DNA from: Pseudomonadota bacterium
Lineage (GTDB): Bacteria; Pseudomonadota; Alphaproteobacteria; Reyranellales; Reyranellaceae
Length of the DNA: 50,658 nucleotides
Reading direction: 5' to 3'
Assembly: GCA_023416135.1 (NCBI GenBank)
Contig: JAEZIF010000397.1
Coordinates: 1-50,658 of the forward strand
A program made the translations under genes and the position numbers. This document shows, piece by piece, positions 1-6,382 of this stretch. Within the stretch, counting starts at the first letter, position 1, and each line of letters begins with the position of its first letter. The notes below the pieces were generated by a model that made no database searches, was not told the DNA's origin, and saw only the letters and a program-made list of their open reading frames with translations.

Positions 1-158
1 TAAGCGCCCGGAAATTCGACGAAATGGTCGCCGACGGCCGCATGCCTCGCCCCAAGCTGATCGATGCTCGCCGGGTCTGGGATTCCCACAGGCTCGACCT
101 TGCCTTTGATGCCCTGCCGACGGACGGTGAGGAGGCCGCCAACCCATGGGACGGCTGA
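1..158 (+). CDS. Small DNA-binding (excisionase-like) protein, C-terminal end only
   Basis: An open frame enters from the left edge and ends at TGA 156-158, giving about 51 residues. Its body (SARKFDEMVADGRMPRPK, then LIDARRVWDSHRLD) resembles the helix and recognition segment of AlpA/excisionase-type MerR-like DNA-binding proteins, in which a short basic stretch is followed by a wing and the phrase 'R-V-W-D/R'. The frame overlaps the integrase start by 13 nt, so the two are probably translationally coupled. Such proteins commonly direct excision or regulate the neighbouring integrase. The start codon lies outside the window. The family call is inference from a short piece; the overlap and reading frame are seen directly. 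Confidence 0.6.
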   Translation, partial: SARKFDEMVADGRMPRPKLIDARRVWDSHRLDLAFDALPTDGEEAANPWDG

Positions 159-1252
159 AACGAGACCCTGTGAAGATCACCCTCCCCTACGTCATCGCCG
201 ATCGCGACCGGCACGGGAATGTGCGGCTGTACTATTGGCGCAAGGGTCGGCCCAAGATCCGCCTGCGCTCTGCCCCGGGGTCGGCCGCCTTCCTCGCGGA
301 GGTCGAGGCAGCCAGGGCCGCGAGCGATGCCGCGGCCCCGAAGTCGGCGAGTGACATCGCGCTGGACTCACTGCGCGCACTCACCCTCGACTACTTCGCC
401 AGTGCCGACTTCCGACTGCTCGACAAGCGTACTGGCCGGCAGCATCGGTTGTTACTGGAGGACATCTGCCGGTCGAAGACCCCGAAGACCGGCCAGGAGC
501 GCGGCTCACTGCCATACGCCCTGATGCAGCCTCAGCATGTCGAACAGCTGCGCGACGAGAAGCTCGAGCTCCCAGGCGCCGCCAATAACCGGGTCAAGGC
601 GTTGCGACGGCTGTTCACCTGGGCGAAGGCGGCCAAGAAGCCAGGCGCCCGCAATCCGGCCGCCGAAGTCGGATACCTCAAGCCGCGCGGGGATGGCTTT
701 AGGACCTGGACCGCAGCCGACATCGAGTGCTTCGAGGAAGCGCATCCTATCGGCACGAAGGCCCGGCTCTACTTCGCCCTGCTGCTCTACACGGGTGTGC
801 GCCGCTCCGACGTGGTCAAGCTCGGGCCGCAGCATGAACGAAGCGGCCTGCTGCATTTCACCGAAACGAAGGGCAGTCGGAAAGTGGGCGCAACCCCCAA
901 GGTGCGTGACATCCCGATCATCGAGCCGTTGCGCGTGGTGCTCGACGCCAGCCGCCATCTCATGGGGCCGTTCGCCTATCTGGTCACCGAGCGCGGCGCG
1001 CCGTTCACCGTCAACGGCTTCGGCAACAAGGTCCAGGACTGGTGTCGCGAGGCGGGCCTGCCTCCCGGCCTGGCGAGCCACGGGATCCGCAAAGCCGCCG
1101 CCGTGCACGCTGCCGAGAATGGCGCGACCGATCGTGAGCTGATGGCGCTGTTCGGTTGGGAGACCGAGAAGGAGGCGAGCCGCTACACGCGCGCCGCCAA
1201 TCGCAAGAAACTGGCCGCCCGAGCCGCCCCATTGCTCGAGTTCAAGCGCTGA
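146..1252 (+). CDS. Tyrosine recombinase / integrase
   Basis: A 368-residue phage- or island-type integrase. The C-terminal catalytic domain shows the tyrosine-recombinase set: Arg219 in TGVRRSDV, a probable beta-hairpin lysine near 242, His312 and Arg315 in ASHGIRKAAAVHAAENG, Trp338 in the place often held by His (FGWETEKEASRYTR), and the nucleophile Tyr347. An N-terminal arm-binding region and a central SAM-like core-binding domain (about 70-170) precede it. The ATG overlaps the preceding small gene. The gene points at the 3' end of the tRNA-Met gene 78 bp away, the classic arrangement of an element integrated in a tRNA. It looks intact, so it could be active. Most of the element lies left of the window. 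Confidence 0.93.
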   Translation: MGRLKRDPVKITLPYVIADRDRHGNVRLYYWRKGRPKIRLRSAPGSAAFLAEVEAARAASDAAAPKSASDIALDSLRALTLDYFASADFRLLDKRTGRQHRLLLEDICRSKTPKTGQERGSLPYALMQPQHVEQLRDEKLELPGAANNRVKALRRLFTWAKAAKKPGARNPAAEVGYLKPRGDGFRTWTAADIECFEEAHPIGTKARLYFALLLYTGVRRSDVVKLGPQHERSGLLHFTETKGSRKVGATPKVRDIPIIEPLRVVLDASRHLMGPFAYLVTERGAPFTVNGFGNKVQDWCREAGLPPGLASHGIRKAAAVHAAENGATDRELMALFGWETEKEASRYTRAANRKKLAARAAPLLEFKR

Positions 1253-1335
1253 AAGGCTCCCACCAATCCCGGCGCCGTCGGCTCCCACCAACCAAATGTG
1301 AAGCGATTTCAATAGGTTGGTGAGGGGATTGGTAG
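1253..1335. other. Candidate element end / attachment region beside tRNA-Met
   Basis: This 80-bp spacer between integrase and tRNA carries short repeated words. GGCTCCCACCAA occurs at 1255-1266 and again at 1280-1291, and a related inverted copy GGTTGGTGAGG lies at 1315-1325. CACCAATCCC (1261-1270) is mirrored by GGGATTGGT at 1325-1333. Repeats of this kind next to an integrase fit arm-type integrase sites, and the tRNA 3' end (from 1330) would be the crossover core. The matching direct repeat at the far element end is not in the window, so the att call is inference. Confidence 0.45.
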
Positions 1336-1406
1336 CTGGGGGCGGACTTGAACCGCCGACCCCGGCATTATGAGTGCCGTGCTCTAACCAGCTGAGCTAC
1401 CCAGCC
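1330..1406 (-). tRNA. tRNA-Met (CAT anticodon, elongator type)
   Basis: A full cloverleaf can be folded on the minus strand. The acceptor arm GGCTGGG pairs with CCCAGCT (one G-U), the D arm is GCTC...GAGC, the anticodon stem is CGGCA/TGCCG with loop CTCATAA, the variable loop is GGGTC, and the T arm is GGCGG-TTCAAGT-CCGCC. The encoded ACCA end is present, giving 77 nt. The overall sequence follows elongator tRNA-Met rather than initiator tRNA. A CAT anticodon can also be tRNA-Ile2 after lysidine modification, so the isotype is likely but not proven. The 3' end faces the integrase, and the intact gene shows that integration restored it. Confidence 0.93.
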
Positions 1407-1419
1407 ATGGGTGGGGGCT

Positions 1420-1447
1420 TTTATGCGGAGGGGTGCCTGAGTGTCAA
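1420..1447 (-). promoter_or_regulatory. Sigma70-type promoter of the tRNA-Met gene
   Basis: On the minus strand a perfect -35 TTGACA (1447-1442) is followed after 16 nt by CATAAA (1425-1420), or after 17 nt by ATAAAA. Transcription would begin about 1413, a few bases before the tRNA 5' end at 1406. Position and quality make this the likely tRNA promoter. Confidence 0.7.
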
Positions 1448-1485
1448 GAAACGTGCGCGCGGCCACCGACACCATTGCATGACCC

Positions 1486-1740
1486 TCATTCCGGTGGGGT
1501 TCCAGCCTGCGACACTATGCGGTCGCCCTTGGCGACTTCGTCGCGCACGAATTGGCGGAACTGCTCGGCGGCTTTACCCGCCAGGACGCTCCCTGGTCGC
1601 GCAATGTCGCGACGGCCTCCCTCGGGGTGCCCTTCAGCACGGCCACGCCGACCCATAGTGTTGAACTCGTACCCGGAGAAGTCCAGTTCCGCCATCGTCG
1701 GTACGTCGGACAGCGACTCCGACCTTGTCGCAGACGTCAC
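1486..1740 (-). pseudogene. Bug/TctC periplasmic binding protein, decayed C-terminal remnant
   Basis: The minus strand encodes pieces of a Bug-family (tripartite tricarboxylate TctC-like) solute-binding protein in the right order but in broken frames. One frame gives GRAFAVTSATRSESLSDV followed by PTMAELDFSGYEFNT, the family's hallmark 'RALAVTS...LPDVPT..E' segment. After a frameshift the next frame continues WVGVAVLKGTPREAVATLR. The original frame resumes with AEQFRQFVRDEVAKGDRIV and stops at 1486. Roughly 25-30 residues between the last two pieces are missing, and nothing of the N-terminal two thirds is visible. Two intact family members occur at 29288 and 30309. The remnant sits just beyond the tRNA at the element junction. 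Confidence 0.82.
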
Positions 1741-1865
1741 CGCGAATGCGCGCCCGACATTATCCGGACGGCGAGTGACGCTTCGATTACACCTATCCCC
1801 ACTTCCCGGCATAAACGAGTGCGGCTGCCATGGCCGGCGGCCTTAGGCAGGCTGTCGATGCAGTG

Positions 1866-2204
1866 TCAACGAACGGCGCGATTCCGCTTTTCTCGAAGCG
1901 ATAGCCAATGGAAAAGCCCCCACGTAATGGCGACGGACGACAACGATACGAGCATCGCTCGCTTGGAAACGCGACCAAGCTCGGCAAGATCGTCCGTCAC
2001 AAACCGCACGCCCCCTTTTACCTCGTAGGCGTGCACAAACAGACCGGTTGGAGCGCCCGGATTGGCGAGGGCTTGATGGTCAGCGTATCCGGCAAGCATC
2101 ATGCTCGAAAGCATGCCGAACAGGCTTACGAAGCAGAGCACCGCGACAACCCGGGTTGTCGCGGATGCCGTGCGCCATTTCCAATCTGGATCACCGAGCT
2201 GCAT
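1866..2204 (-). CDS. Small two-helix membrane protein, unknown function
   Basis: A 112-residue protein that I do not recognise. It has two hydrophobic helices, about residues 16-40 (TTRVVAVLCFVSLFGMLSSM) and 84-103 (AMLVSLSSVAITWGLFHWL), separated by a polar loop, with a basic tail. Both ends would lie on the same side of the membrane. Its ATG (2204-2202) follows the TGA of the VOC gene directly, giving TGAATG, so translation is probably coupled to that gene. The operon position after mnmA and the VOC gene is the main support; no functional motif is seen. Confidence 0.6.
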   Translation of the reverse strand: MQLGDPDWKWRTASATTRVVAVLCFVSLFGMLSSMMLAGYADHQALANPGAPTGLFVHAYEVKGGVRFVTDDLAELGRVSKRAMLVSLSSVAITWGLFHWLSLREKRNRAVR

Positions 2205-2564
2205 TCACTTTTCGCGCATCGTGCGCTCGTCCCAGAGTCGAACGATGTAACCGTCGGGATCGATCAGCTCGGGGCCGTATCCCCAGAAGTTCTTCTGCGG
2301 ACCGTGGGCGAAAACGACGCCGCGCGCCGACCATTCGGCGAAGGTCTCGTCGACATCGTCGACCTGGAACCAGAGCGCGATGCCGTTCGGCGCCACGCCC
2401 GCCCGCTCCTCCAGGAAAAGCGCGAAGCCTTCGCCGTCCTGCAGCGCCACCGCGTTACGGGCGGGGATCTCGAACTCGACCTTGAGGCCGAGGGCCGCGG
2501 TGTACCACTCGCGCGAGCGGTCGAGATTGCCGACCGGCAGGGCGAGATGGTCGAACTTCATCAT
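2205..2564 (-). CDS. VOC (glyoxalase/bleomycin-resistance) superfamily protein
   Basis: A 119-residue single VOC module. It opens with MMKFDHLALPVGNLDRSREW, the first beta-alpha-beta unit with a His in the usual metal position. It has the central 'F.LFLEE' strand, the second unit (ALWFQVDDVDETFAEW) and the closing DPDGYIVRLWDE, where the Glu/Asp near 'DPDG' is typical of metal-binding VOC dioxygenases and lyases. The substrate cannot be told from sequence. Its ATG overlaps the mnmA stop as ATGA, so it is the second gene of the mnmA operon. The pairing with a tRNA thiolase does not suggest a shared pathway and may be only transcriptional. Confidence 0.85.
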   Translation of the reverse strand: MMKFDHLALPVGNLDRSREWYTAALGLKVEFEIPARNAVALQDGEGFALFLEERAGVAPNGIALWFQVDDVDETFAEWSARGVVFAHGPQKNFWGYGPELIDPDGYIVRLWDERTMREK

Positions 2565-3691
2565 GACGCGGAGCGTCGGATGAAGCCTCCACCCAGCACG
2601 CGGCTGCCCTTCTCTGCGTCGTAGACCACGCAGGCCTGGCCCGGCGAGACGCCGACTTCAGGCTCGGCGAAGCGCACGGTCGCGCCGTCGGCCGCAAGGC
2701 AAATCTCCGCCGGCCGCAACGCCTGGGAAGAGCGCACGCGGACCTGTACCGGCAGCGTGCCGTCGATCTGCGGGCCGAGCCAGTTCACGTCGTAGAGCGC
2801 GATCTCGCTGCGGCCGAGCGCCGAGCGCGGACCTACGACGACGCGGCGCGCCTCGGGCTCCAGCCGTACGACATAGAACGGCTCGTTGTCGGTGCCCACA
2901 CGCTCGCCCAGCGCGAGGCCGCGACGCTGGCCCACGGTGAAGCGGACGATGCCGTCGTGGCGGCCGACCGCGCGGCCCTGCAGGTCGACGATCTCGCCGG
3001 GCTCGACGGCCTCGGGCCGGAGCTTCTGAACGACCGCGGCATAGTCGCCGTTGGGTACGAAGCAGATGTCCTGGCTGTCGGGTTTATCGGCGACGGCAAG
3101 CTCGTAGCGCTCGGCCAGCGCGCGTGTCTCGCTTTTGGGCATGTGGCCGAGCGGAAAGCGCAGGAAGTCGAGCTGCTCGGCCGTCGTGCCGAACAGGAAG
3201 TAGCTCTGGTCGCGCGCCGGATCGGCGCCCCGGTGCAGTTCGGGGCCCGCCTCGCCCACCACGCGCCGCACATAGTGGCCGGTCGCGAGCGCTTCGGCGC
3301 CCAGCTCACGCGCCGTGCTGAGCAGGTCGCGGAACTTCACCGTGCGATTGCACGCGATACAGGGCACTGGCGTCTCGCCGCGCACGTAGGAATCGGCGAA
3401 CGAATCCATGACGTCGGCGCGGAAGCGGCTTTCGTAGTCGAGCACGTAATGCGGGATGTCCAGCCGCTCGGCGACCTGGCGGGCGTCCTGGATGTCCTGG
3501 CCGGCGCAGCAGGCACCCGTCTTGCCGACGGCGACGCCCTGGTCATAGAGCTGCAGGGTGATGCCCACGACGTCGTAGCCCTGCTCCTTCAGCAGCCCCG
3601 CCGTGACCGACGAATCGACGCCGCCCGACATCGCGACGACCACACGGGTGTCGCCGGGCGCCTTGTCGATATCGAGGGAGTTCCTAGCCAT
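2561..3691 (-). CDS. mnmA: tRNA-specific 2-thiouridylase MnmA
   Basis: This enzyme puts sulfur on the wobble uridine (s2U34) of tRNAs for Lys, Glu and Gln, taking it from the IscS relay. The 376-residue protein shows the PP-loop SGGVDSS (about 22-28) for adenylation, the catalytic cysteine pair in TPVPCIACN and SQDICFVPNG, and the C-terminal beta-barrel ending in GQACVVYDAEKGSRVLGGGFI. The frame is open further upstream, but the start at 3691 fits the family N-terminus (MARNSLDIDK before VVVAMSGGVDSS). It heads an operon with the VOC and membrane protein genes. A TATATA box ends only 9 nt before the ATG, so the transcript may be nearly leaderless. The ISC operon that feeds it lies 2.5 kb away. 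Confidence 0.96.
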   Translation of the reverse strand: MARNSLDIDKAPGDTRVVVAMSGGVDSSVTAGLLKEQGYDVVGITLQLYDQGVAVGKTGACCAGQDIQDARQVAERLDIPHYVLDYESRFRADVMDSFADSYVRGETPVPCIACNRTVKFRDLLSTARELGAEALATGHYVRRVVGEAGPELHRGADPARDQSYFLFGTTAEQLDFLRFPLGHMPKSETRALAERYELAVADKPDSQDICFVPNGDYAAVVQKLRPEAVEPGEIVDLQGRAVGRHDGIVRFTVGQRRGLALGERVGTDNEPFYVVRLEPEARRVVVGPRSALGRSEIALYDVNWLGPQIDGTLPVQVRVRSSQALRPAEICLAADGATVRFAEPEVGVSPGQACVVYDAEKGSRVLGGGFIRRSAS

Positions 3692-3696
3692 GGCCG

Positions 3697-3710
3697 GGCC
3701 TATATAGGCC
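3697..3710. promoter_or_regulatory. Palindromic -10 box shared by divergent mnmA and NTF2-like genes
   Basis: GGCCTATATAGGCC is a perfect 14-bp palindrome whose centre TATATA can serve as a -10 element on either strand. On the minus strand it ends 9 nt before the mnmA ATG; on the plus strand it lies about 48 nt before the next gene. The -35 elements are weak (TTGTTG at 15 nt on the minus strand), so the promoter call is moderate. Confidence 0.4.
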
Positions 3711-3753
3711 TTGGCCAAAGGCAACAACAGGTCACCACGAGCGTTCCCAGCCG

Positions 3754-4206
3754 ATGCAGGATCATGAACCCGCCATCCGGCGATTTTTCGAGGCTTATCA
3801 AGGACGCATGAACGCGGCCCTGCAGAAGCCACCCGTCGTCGACGTCTCAGCCGTCACTGCGGCGTTCGCCCAGTATTTTGTCGGCAGCAATCCCCGCCAG
3901 GTCTTCGGCGGCCGGAACGGCTGGCTGTTCCGGCGGATGATCCCCCGCGGCTACCGGCACTACCGCCGCCTCGGCACCCAGCGCATGGAGATCCGCAGCC
4001 TCTCGATCACGCCGCTCGACGATTTCCACGCGCTCGCGCGCACGCATTGGTGGTCGAGCTATCGTCGCAAGTCAGGCGACACCGTGGAGATCGAGTTCGA
4101 CAACATCTACCTCCTGCATATCGCGGCCGGGAAACGGCCGAAGATCTTTGCCTACATTACCGGTGATGAGCAGCAGGTCCTCAAGGATCACGGCCTGCTG
4201 GAGTAG
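3754..4206 (+). CDS. NTF2-like / SnoaL-fold protein
   Basis: A 150-residue cytosolic protein divergent from mnmA. The N-terminal helix (EPAIRRFFEAYQGRMNAAL), a run of 'F..YF' and the curved-sheet strands (THWWSSYRRKSGDTVEIEF, then DNIYLLHI and PKIFAYITGDEQQVLKDHG) fit the cone-shaped NTF2/SnoaL-like fold used by small isomerases, hydrolases and binding proteins. No catalytic set can be assigned, so function is open. ATG 3754 is taken because homologous domains begin with such a helix; a later ATG at 3808 is possible. No operon partner follows. Confidence 0.7.
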   Translation: MQDHEPAIRRFFEAYQGRMNAALQKPPVVDVSAVTAAFAQYFVGSNPRQVFGGRNGWLFRRMIPRGYRHYRRLGTQRMEIRSLSITPLDDFHALARTHWWSSYRRKSGDTVEIEFDNIYLLHIAAGKRPKIFAYITGDEQQVLKDHGLLE

Positions 4207-4323
4207 CTCGTCGCACAGGTTTTTGACGGGCTGAAGGACGAACGGGATCGCGTTCGCGCGACTCTGTCGGAAATGTCCGCAAACTATTGGTGTCCTTGGC
4301 TTTCCGCTCTCGGCGGCGGAGCG

Positions 4324-4354
4324 CTGTCGCCTGAAACGCGACAGGAACGACATT
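4324..4354. repeat. Hairpin motif, copy A (matches copy B at 24697)
   Basis: CTGTCGC (4324-4330) and GCGACAG (4338-4344) are perfect 7-bp inverted arms around CTGAAAC. The block and its flank match the copy at 24697-24725 at all but about five positions: TGTCGCnTGAAAnGCGACAG, then an optional base, then AACGACA and a T. Both copies lie in gene-free gaps. It could be a protein-binding site or an RNA hairpin. Confidence 0.6.
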
Positions 4355-4614
4355 GTACGTGCCTTGGCCCGACCGCTGGCCGGCGTGAATTTCGTCGGAT
4401 TACGGCAGACCCGCAAACACCAGCGGAACCATTGAATCTTGGGCCTTTTTGAATTTCGGCATTTCCGCCGGGCGTTTTCACGCACCGCGACCGAACCGCC
4501 CTTCGAGCGTCGCTCGGGATGCTGAAACCTGGACCCGGCAGGGCTGCCGCCGGGCGCGATGGTATCGGATGAACGATGCATAGAGCAGAGCCGCCGGGAG
4601 GCGAGCGCGAGGTT

Positions 4615-4643
4615 AATATAACTCAGGTGATTTATAGTGTCAA
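4615..4643 (-). promoter_or_regulatory. Near-consensus sigma70 promoter without an obvious gene
   Basis: Reading on the minus strand, a perfect -35 TTGACA (4643-4638), a 17-nt spacer and a -10 TATATT (4620-4615) match 11 of 12 consensus bases. Transcription would begin near 4607 and run left through the gap toward the antisense of the NTF2-like gene. No protein with a ribosome-binding site follows, so a small or antisense RNA is possible. Confidence 0.55.
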
Positions 4644-4655
4644 CTTCGGTTCTTG

Positions 4656-4685
4656 TTTTTTGGCGGACCGTAGAGCGCCAAAAAA
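4656..4685. repeat. Inverted repeat TTTTTTGGCG / CGCCAAAAAA
   Basis: Two perfect 10-bp arms are separated by a 10-nt spacer. On both strands the T run comes before the GC stem and the A run after it, the reverse of a Rho-independent terminator. It lies just upstream of the orphan promoter, so an operator role is possible. Confidence 0.6.
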
Positions 4686-4766
4686 CTGCTCCCGGTCGAG
4701 CATCGGTGCCAGCAGTGCTGGCAATCCCGCCGGCCCCGTGCCAGCCCAGACTTCTGTGACGAGTAC

Positions 4767-5273
4767 CTAATCCTGTCGGTAGCCCGTGTCGCGCACGGCC
4801 TTGGCCACGCCGTTGCGGTTGTAGACGATCGCCACCCGGTCGCCCATCTGGACGTCGCCGTCGTCGGGCTGGGCGATGGTGACACGCTGGCCGTTGTCCT
4901 TCTGGACAGTCACCTCGATGCCCCGCCGCGGGGCGTTCTGGTCGACCGCGGTACCCGCAATGCCGCCCGCCACGGCGCCCAGAAGGCCGCCGACCACCGC
5001 ACCGCCCACCGAGTTGGTGGTCGCCGCACCGATCGCTGCACCGCCGGCGGCGCCGAGGCCGCCGCCAATCAGCGTGCCGTCGCTCACACCGGTGTTGCCC
5101 CTTTTGACCGGCACCTCGCGGATGGCGATCACGCGGCCAGTCTCGCCGCGATAGCCGCCGGCCGCCTGGGTGTTGACGACACCAGGCTGCACGGCGCCGC
5201 TGTTCTCGCACGCGCCGAGGGTACCCACGAGCACCAACGGCGCCAGAAGGCTGAGCAACCACTTACCGAACAT
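4767..5273 (-). CDS. Glycine-zipper outer-membrane lipoprotein (SlyB/Pcp-like), paralog 1
   Basis: A 168-residue envelope lipoprotein. The signal peptide (FGKWLLSLLAPLVLVGTLGAC) ends in a lipobox LGAC, so a lipidated Cys follows. The middle (about 70-110) is a 2TM glycine zipper: GTLIGGGLGAAGGAAIGAAT and VGGAVVGGLLGAVAGGIAG. The C-terminal domain (GIEVTVQKDNGQRVTIAQ, then QPDDGDVQMGDRVAIV) matches SlyB/Pcp-type proteins, which stabilise the outer membrane under stress. ATG 5273 is chosen because AAAGGA precedes it by a good distance; a GTG at 5291 is also in frame. It directly follows a longer paralog (5292-6086) with the same zipper and C-terminal domain, so the pair arose by tandem duplication. 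Confidence 0.85.
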   Translation of the reverse strand: MFGKWLLSLLAPLVLVGTLGACENSGAVQPGVVNTQAAGGYRGETGRVIAIREVPVKRGNTGVSDGTLIGGGLGAAGGAAIGAATTNSVGGAVVGGLLGAVAGGIAGTAVDQNAPRRGIEVTVQKDNGQRVTIAQPDDGDVQMGDRVAIVYNRNGVAKAVRDTGYRQD

Positions 5274-5291
5274 GCGTCGTCCTTTTCTCAC

Positions 5292-6086
5292 TCACTGCAT
5301 CGGCTGGAACGAACCCGACGTGTCGGCGCTCCGGGCCGTCTGGCGCACGACCTGCGCCACACCCTGCCGATTTTGCACGATCTGTACGCGATCGCCCAAC
5401 TGGATATCCCCATCGTCAGGCTGCGCCACCGTCACCTGCTGGCCATCGTCCTTCTGAACCGTGACCTCGATGCCACGGCCCGCACCGCGCTGGCCATCGG
5501 CAATGGAGCCGGCGATGGCACCGCCTACCATGCCGAGAACCGCACCGACGATACCGCCGCCCAGCGTCTGGCTGGTGACCGCGCCGATCGTGGCGCCGGC
5601 GCCGGCCCCCAGGAGACCGCCGATCAGCGGGCCGTTGCCGCCGCCGCTGCCGCCGGGACCGGCAAGCGCCACTTCACGGACCGATACGACGCGTCCCGAG
5701 TCACCGATGGCGCCAGCGTTGCTGCCCTGCGCCGGGTAGTTCGGGTAGGTCCCCTGATTCGGATAGGCACCCTGGTTCGGATAGGCACCCTGGTTCGGAT
5801 AGGTGCCTTGGTTGGGATAGGCCCCCTGGTTCGGGTAGCCACCCTGGTTCGGATACGATGAGCTTACCCGCTGCGCGCCGTAGGGCCCGCCGCTGTTGTA
5901 GGGGCCCCCCTGATAGGGTCCGGGGCCGTAGGGGCCGGACCCGTACGGGCCGCCGCCATAGGCGCCCTGCTGGGGAGCGCCCGACGAGTAGACGATGCCT
6001 GGTTGCACAGCGTTCGACGCGCAAGCGCCAAGTCCTACTGCCAGCACCAGCGGCAGCACTGATGAGCGGATCCTTGTGCCCCTCAT
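5292..6086 (-). CDS. Glycine-zipper outer-membrane lipoprotein with Tyr/Pro/Gly repeats, paralog 2
   Basis: A 264-residue paralog of the downstream gene. The signal peptide ends in the lipobox LGAC (residues about 18-21). A low-complexity region follows: GPYG-type repeats (about 40-65) and then six YPNQG(A/T/G) hexapeptides encoded by 18-bp units. The glycine zipper (PLIGGLLGAGAGATIGAVTS and GGGIVGAVLGMVGGAIAGS) and the EVTVQKDDGQQVTVAQPDDG domain are shared with paralog 1. ATG 6086 has a good Shine-Dalgarno (GGGAGGG). The repeat arm would extend from the inner face of the outer membrane into the periplasm, perhaps reaching peptidoglycan; this is inference. Unit number could vary between strains. 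Confidence 0.85.
   Translation of the reverse strand: MRGTRIRSSVLPLVLAVGLGACASNAVQPGIVYSSGAPQQGAYGGGPYGSGPYGPGPYQGGPYNSGGPYGAQRVSSSYPNQGGYPNQGAYPNQGTYPNQGAYPNQGAYPNQGTYPNYPAQGSNAGAIGDSGRVVSVREVALAGPGGSGGGNGPLIGGLLGAGAGATIGAVTSQTLGGGIVGAVLGMVGGAIAGSIADGQRGAGRGIEVTVQKDDGQQVTVAQPDDGDIQLGDRVQIVQNRQGVAQVVRQTARSADTSGSFQPMQ
5743..5856 (-). repeat. 18-bp tandem repeat encoding YPNQG(A/T/G)
   Basis: Six consecutive 18-bp units (5743-5850) plus six bases of a seventh read on the minus strand as YPNQG followed by A, T or G. Units differ by a few bases, so the array is old enough to have drifted. It lies inside the lipoprotein gene at 5292-6086. Confidence 0.85.
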
Positions 6087-6147
6087 GAACACCCTCCCAG
6101 CCGTATGCTGTATACGCATCGATTTTCGGCCGAATTGGGGCGTCCGT

Positions 6148-6354
6148 CTAATCACGTTCTTCGATCCAGGCCGCCTGAATGGCCTCCAGGATTTTCTCGT
6201 TGGAGCGGTTGGGATCGTCCTCGAAGTCCGGCAGGTCCATCACCCATCGGTGAAGGTCCGTGAACCTCAAGTTGACGTTGTCCACATCGGGGTGGCGTTC
6301 CTCGAGCTCGATCGCGATGTCCTGGACATCGGTCCAGCGCAGTTTCTTCGCCAT
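6148..6354 (-). CDS. iscX: IscX, small acidic Fe-S assembly protein
   Basis: A 68-residue acidic protein that matches IscX (YfhJ) along its length: LRWTDVQDIAIELEERHPDV, RFTDLHRWVMDLPDFEDDP, then SNEKILEAIQAAWIEE. IscX binds IscS and tunes sulfur transfer by competing with frataxin and ferredoxin, and its acidic face can bind iron. It is the last gene of the ISC operon, 28 nt after fdx, the usual place. Length and the conserved DLxDFxDDP stretch make this firm. Confidence 0.93.
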   Translation of the reverse strand: MAKKLRWTDVQDIAIELEERHPDVDNVNLRFTDLHRWVMDLPDFEDDPNRSNEKILEAIQAAWIEERD

Positions 6355-6382
6355 CTCGCCCTCCCCCTACCTATCGACCTAT

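Larger units (their letters stand above)
4207..4766. other. 560-bp gene-free gap with orphan promoter and inverted repeats
   Basis: No convincing gene is seen between the NTF2-like gene and the lipoprotein gene, whose stops face each other. The frames that stay open here have no family features and no ribosome-binding site. The gap holds a repeated hairpin motif (4324-4354), a near-consensus promoter reading leftward (4615-4643) and a 10-bp inverted repeat with T/A tails (4656-4685), each listed separately. A long frame reading left from ATG 4581 stays open into the antisense of the NTF2-like gene but looks non-coding. Confidence 0.6.

Noticed and set aside
3692..3832. Upstream extension of mnmA by 47 codons
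   Set aside because: The extension has no homology to MnmA and covers the palindromic promoter. The start at 3691 fits the family.
4072..4581. Minus-strand open frame after the orphan promoter
   Set aside because: It has no ribosome-binding site and no family features, and it runs antisense into the NTF2-like gene. A non-coding transcript is preferred.
4656..4685. Rho-independent terminator
   Set aside because: T runs precede the stem on both strands instead of following it.
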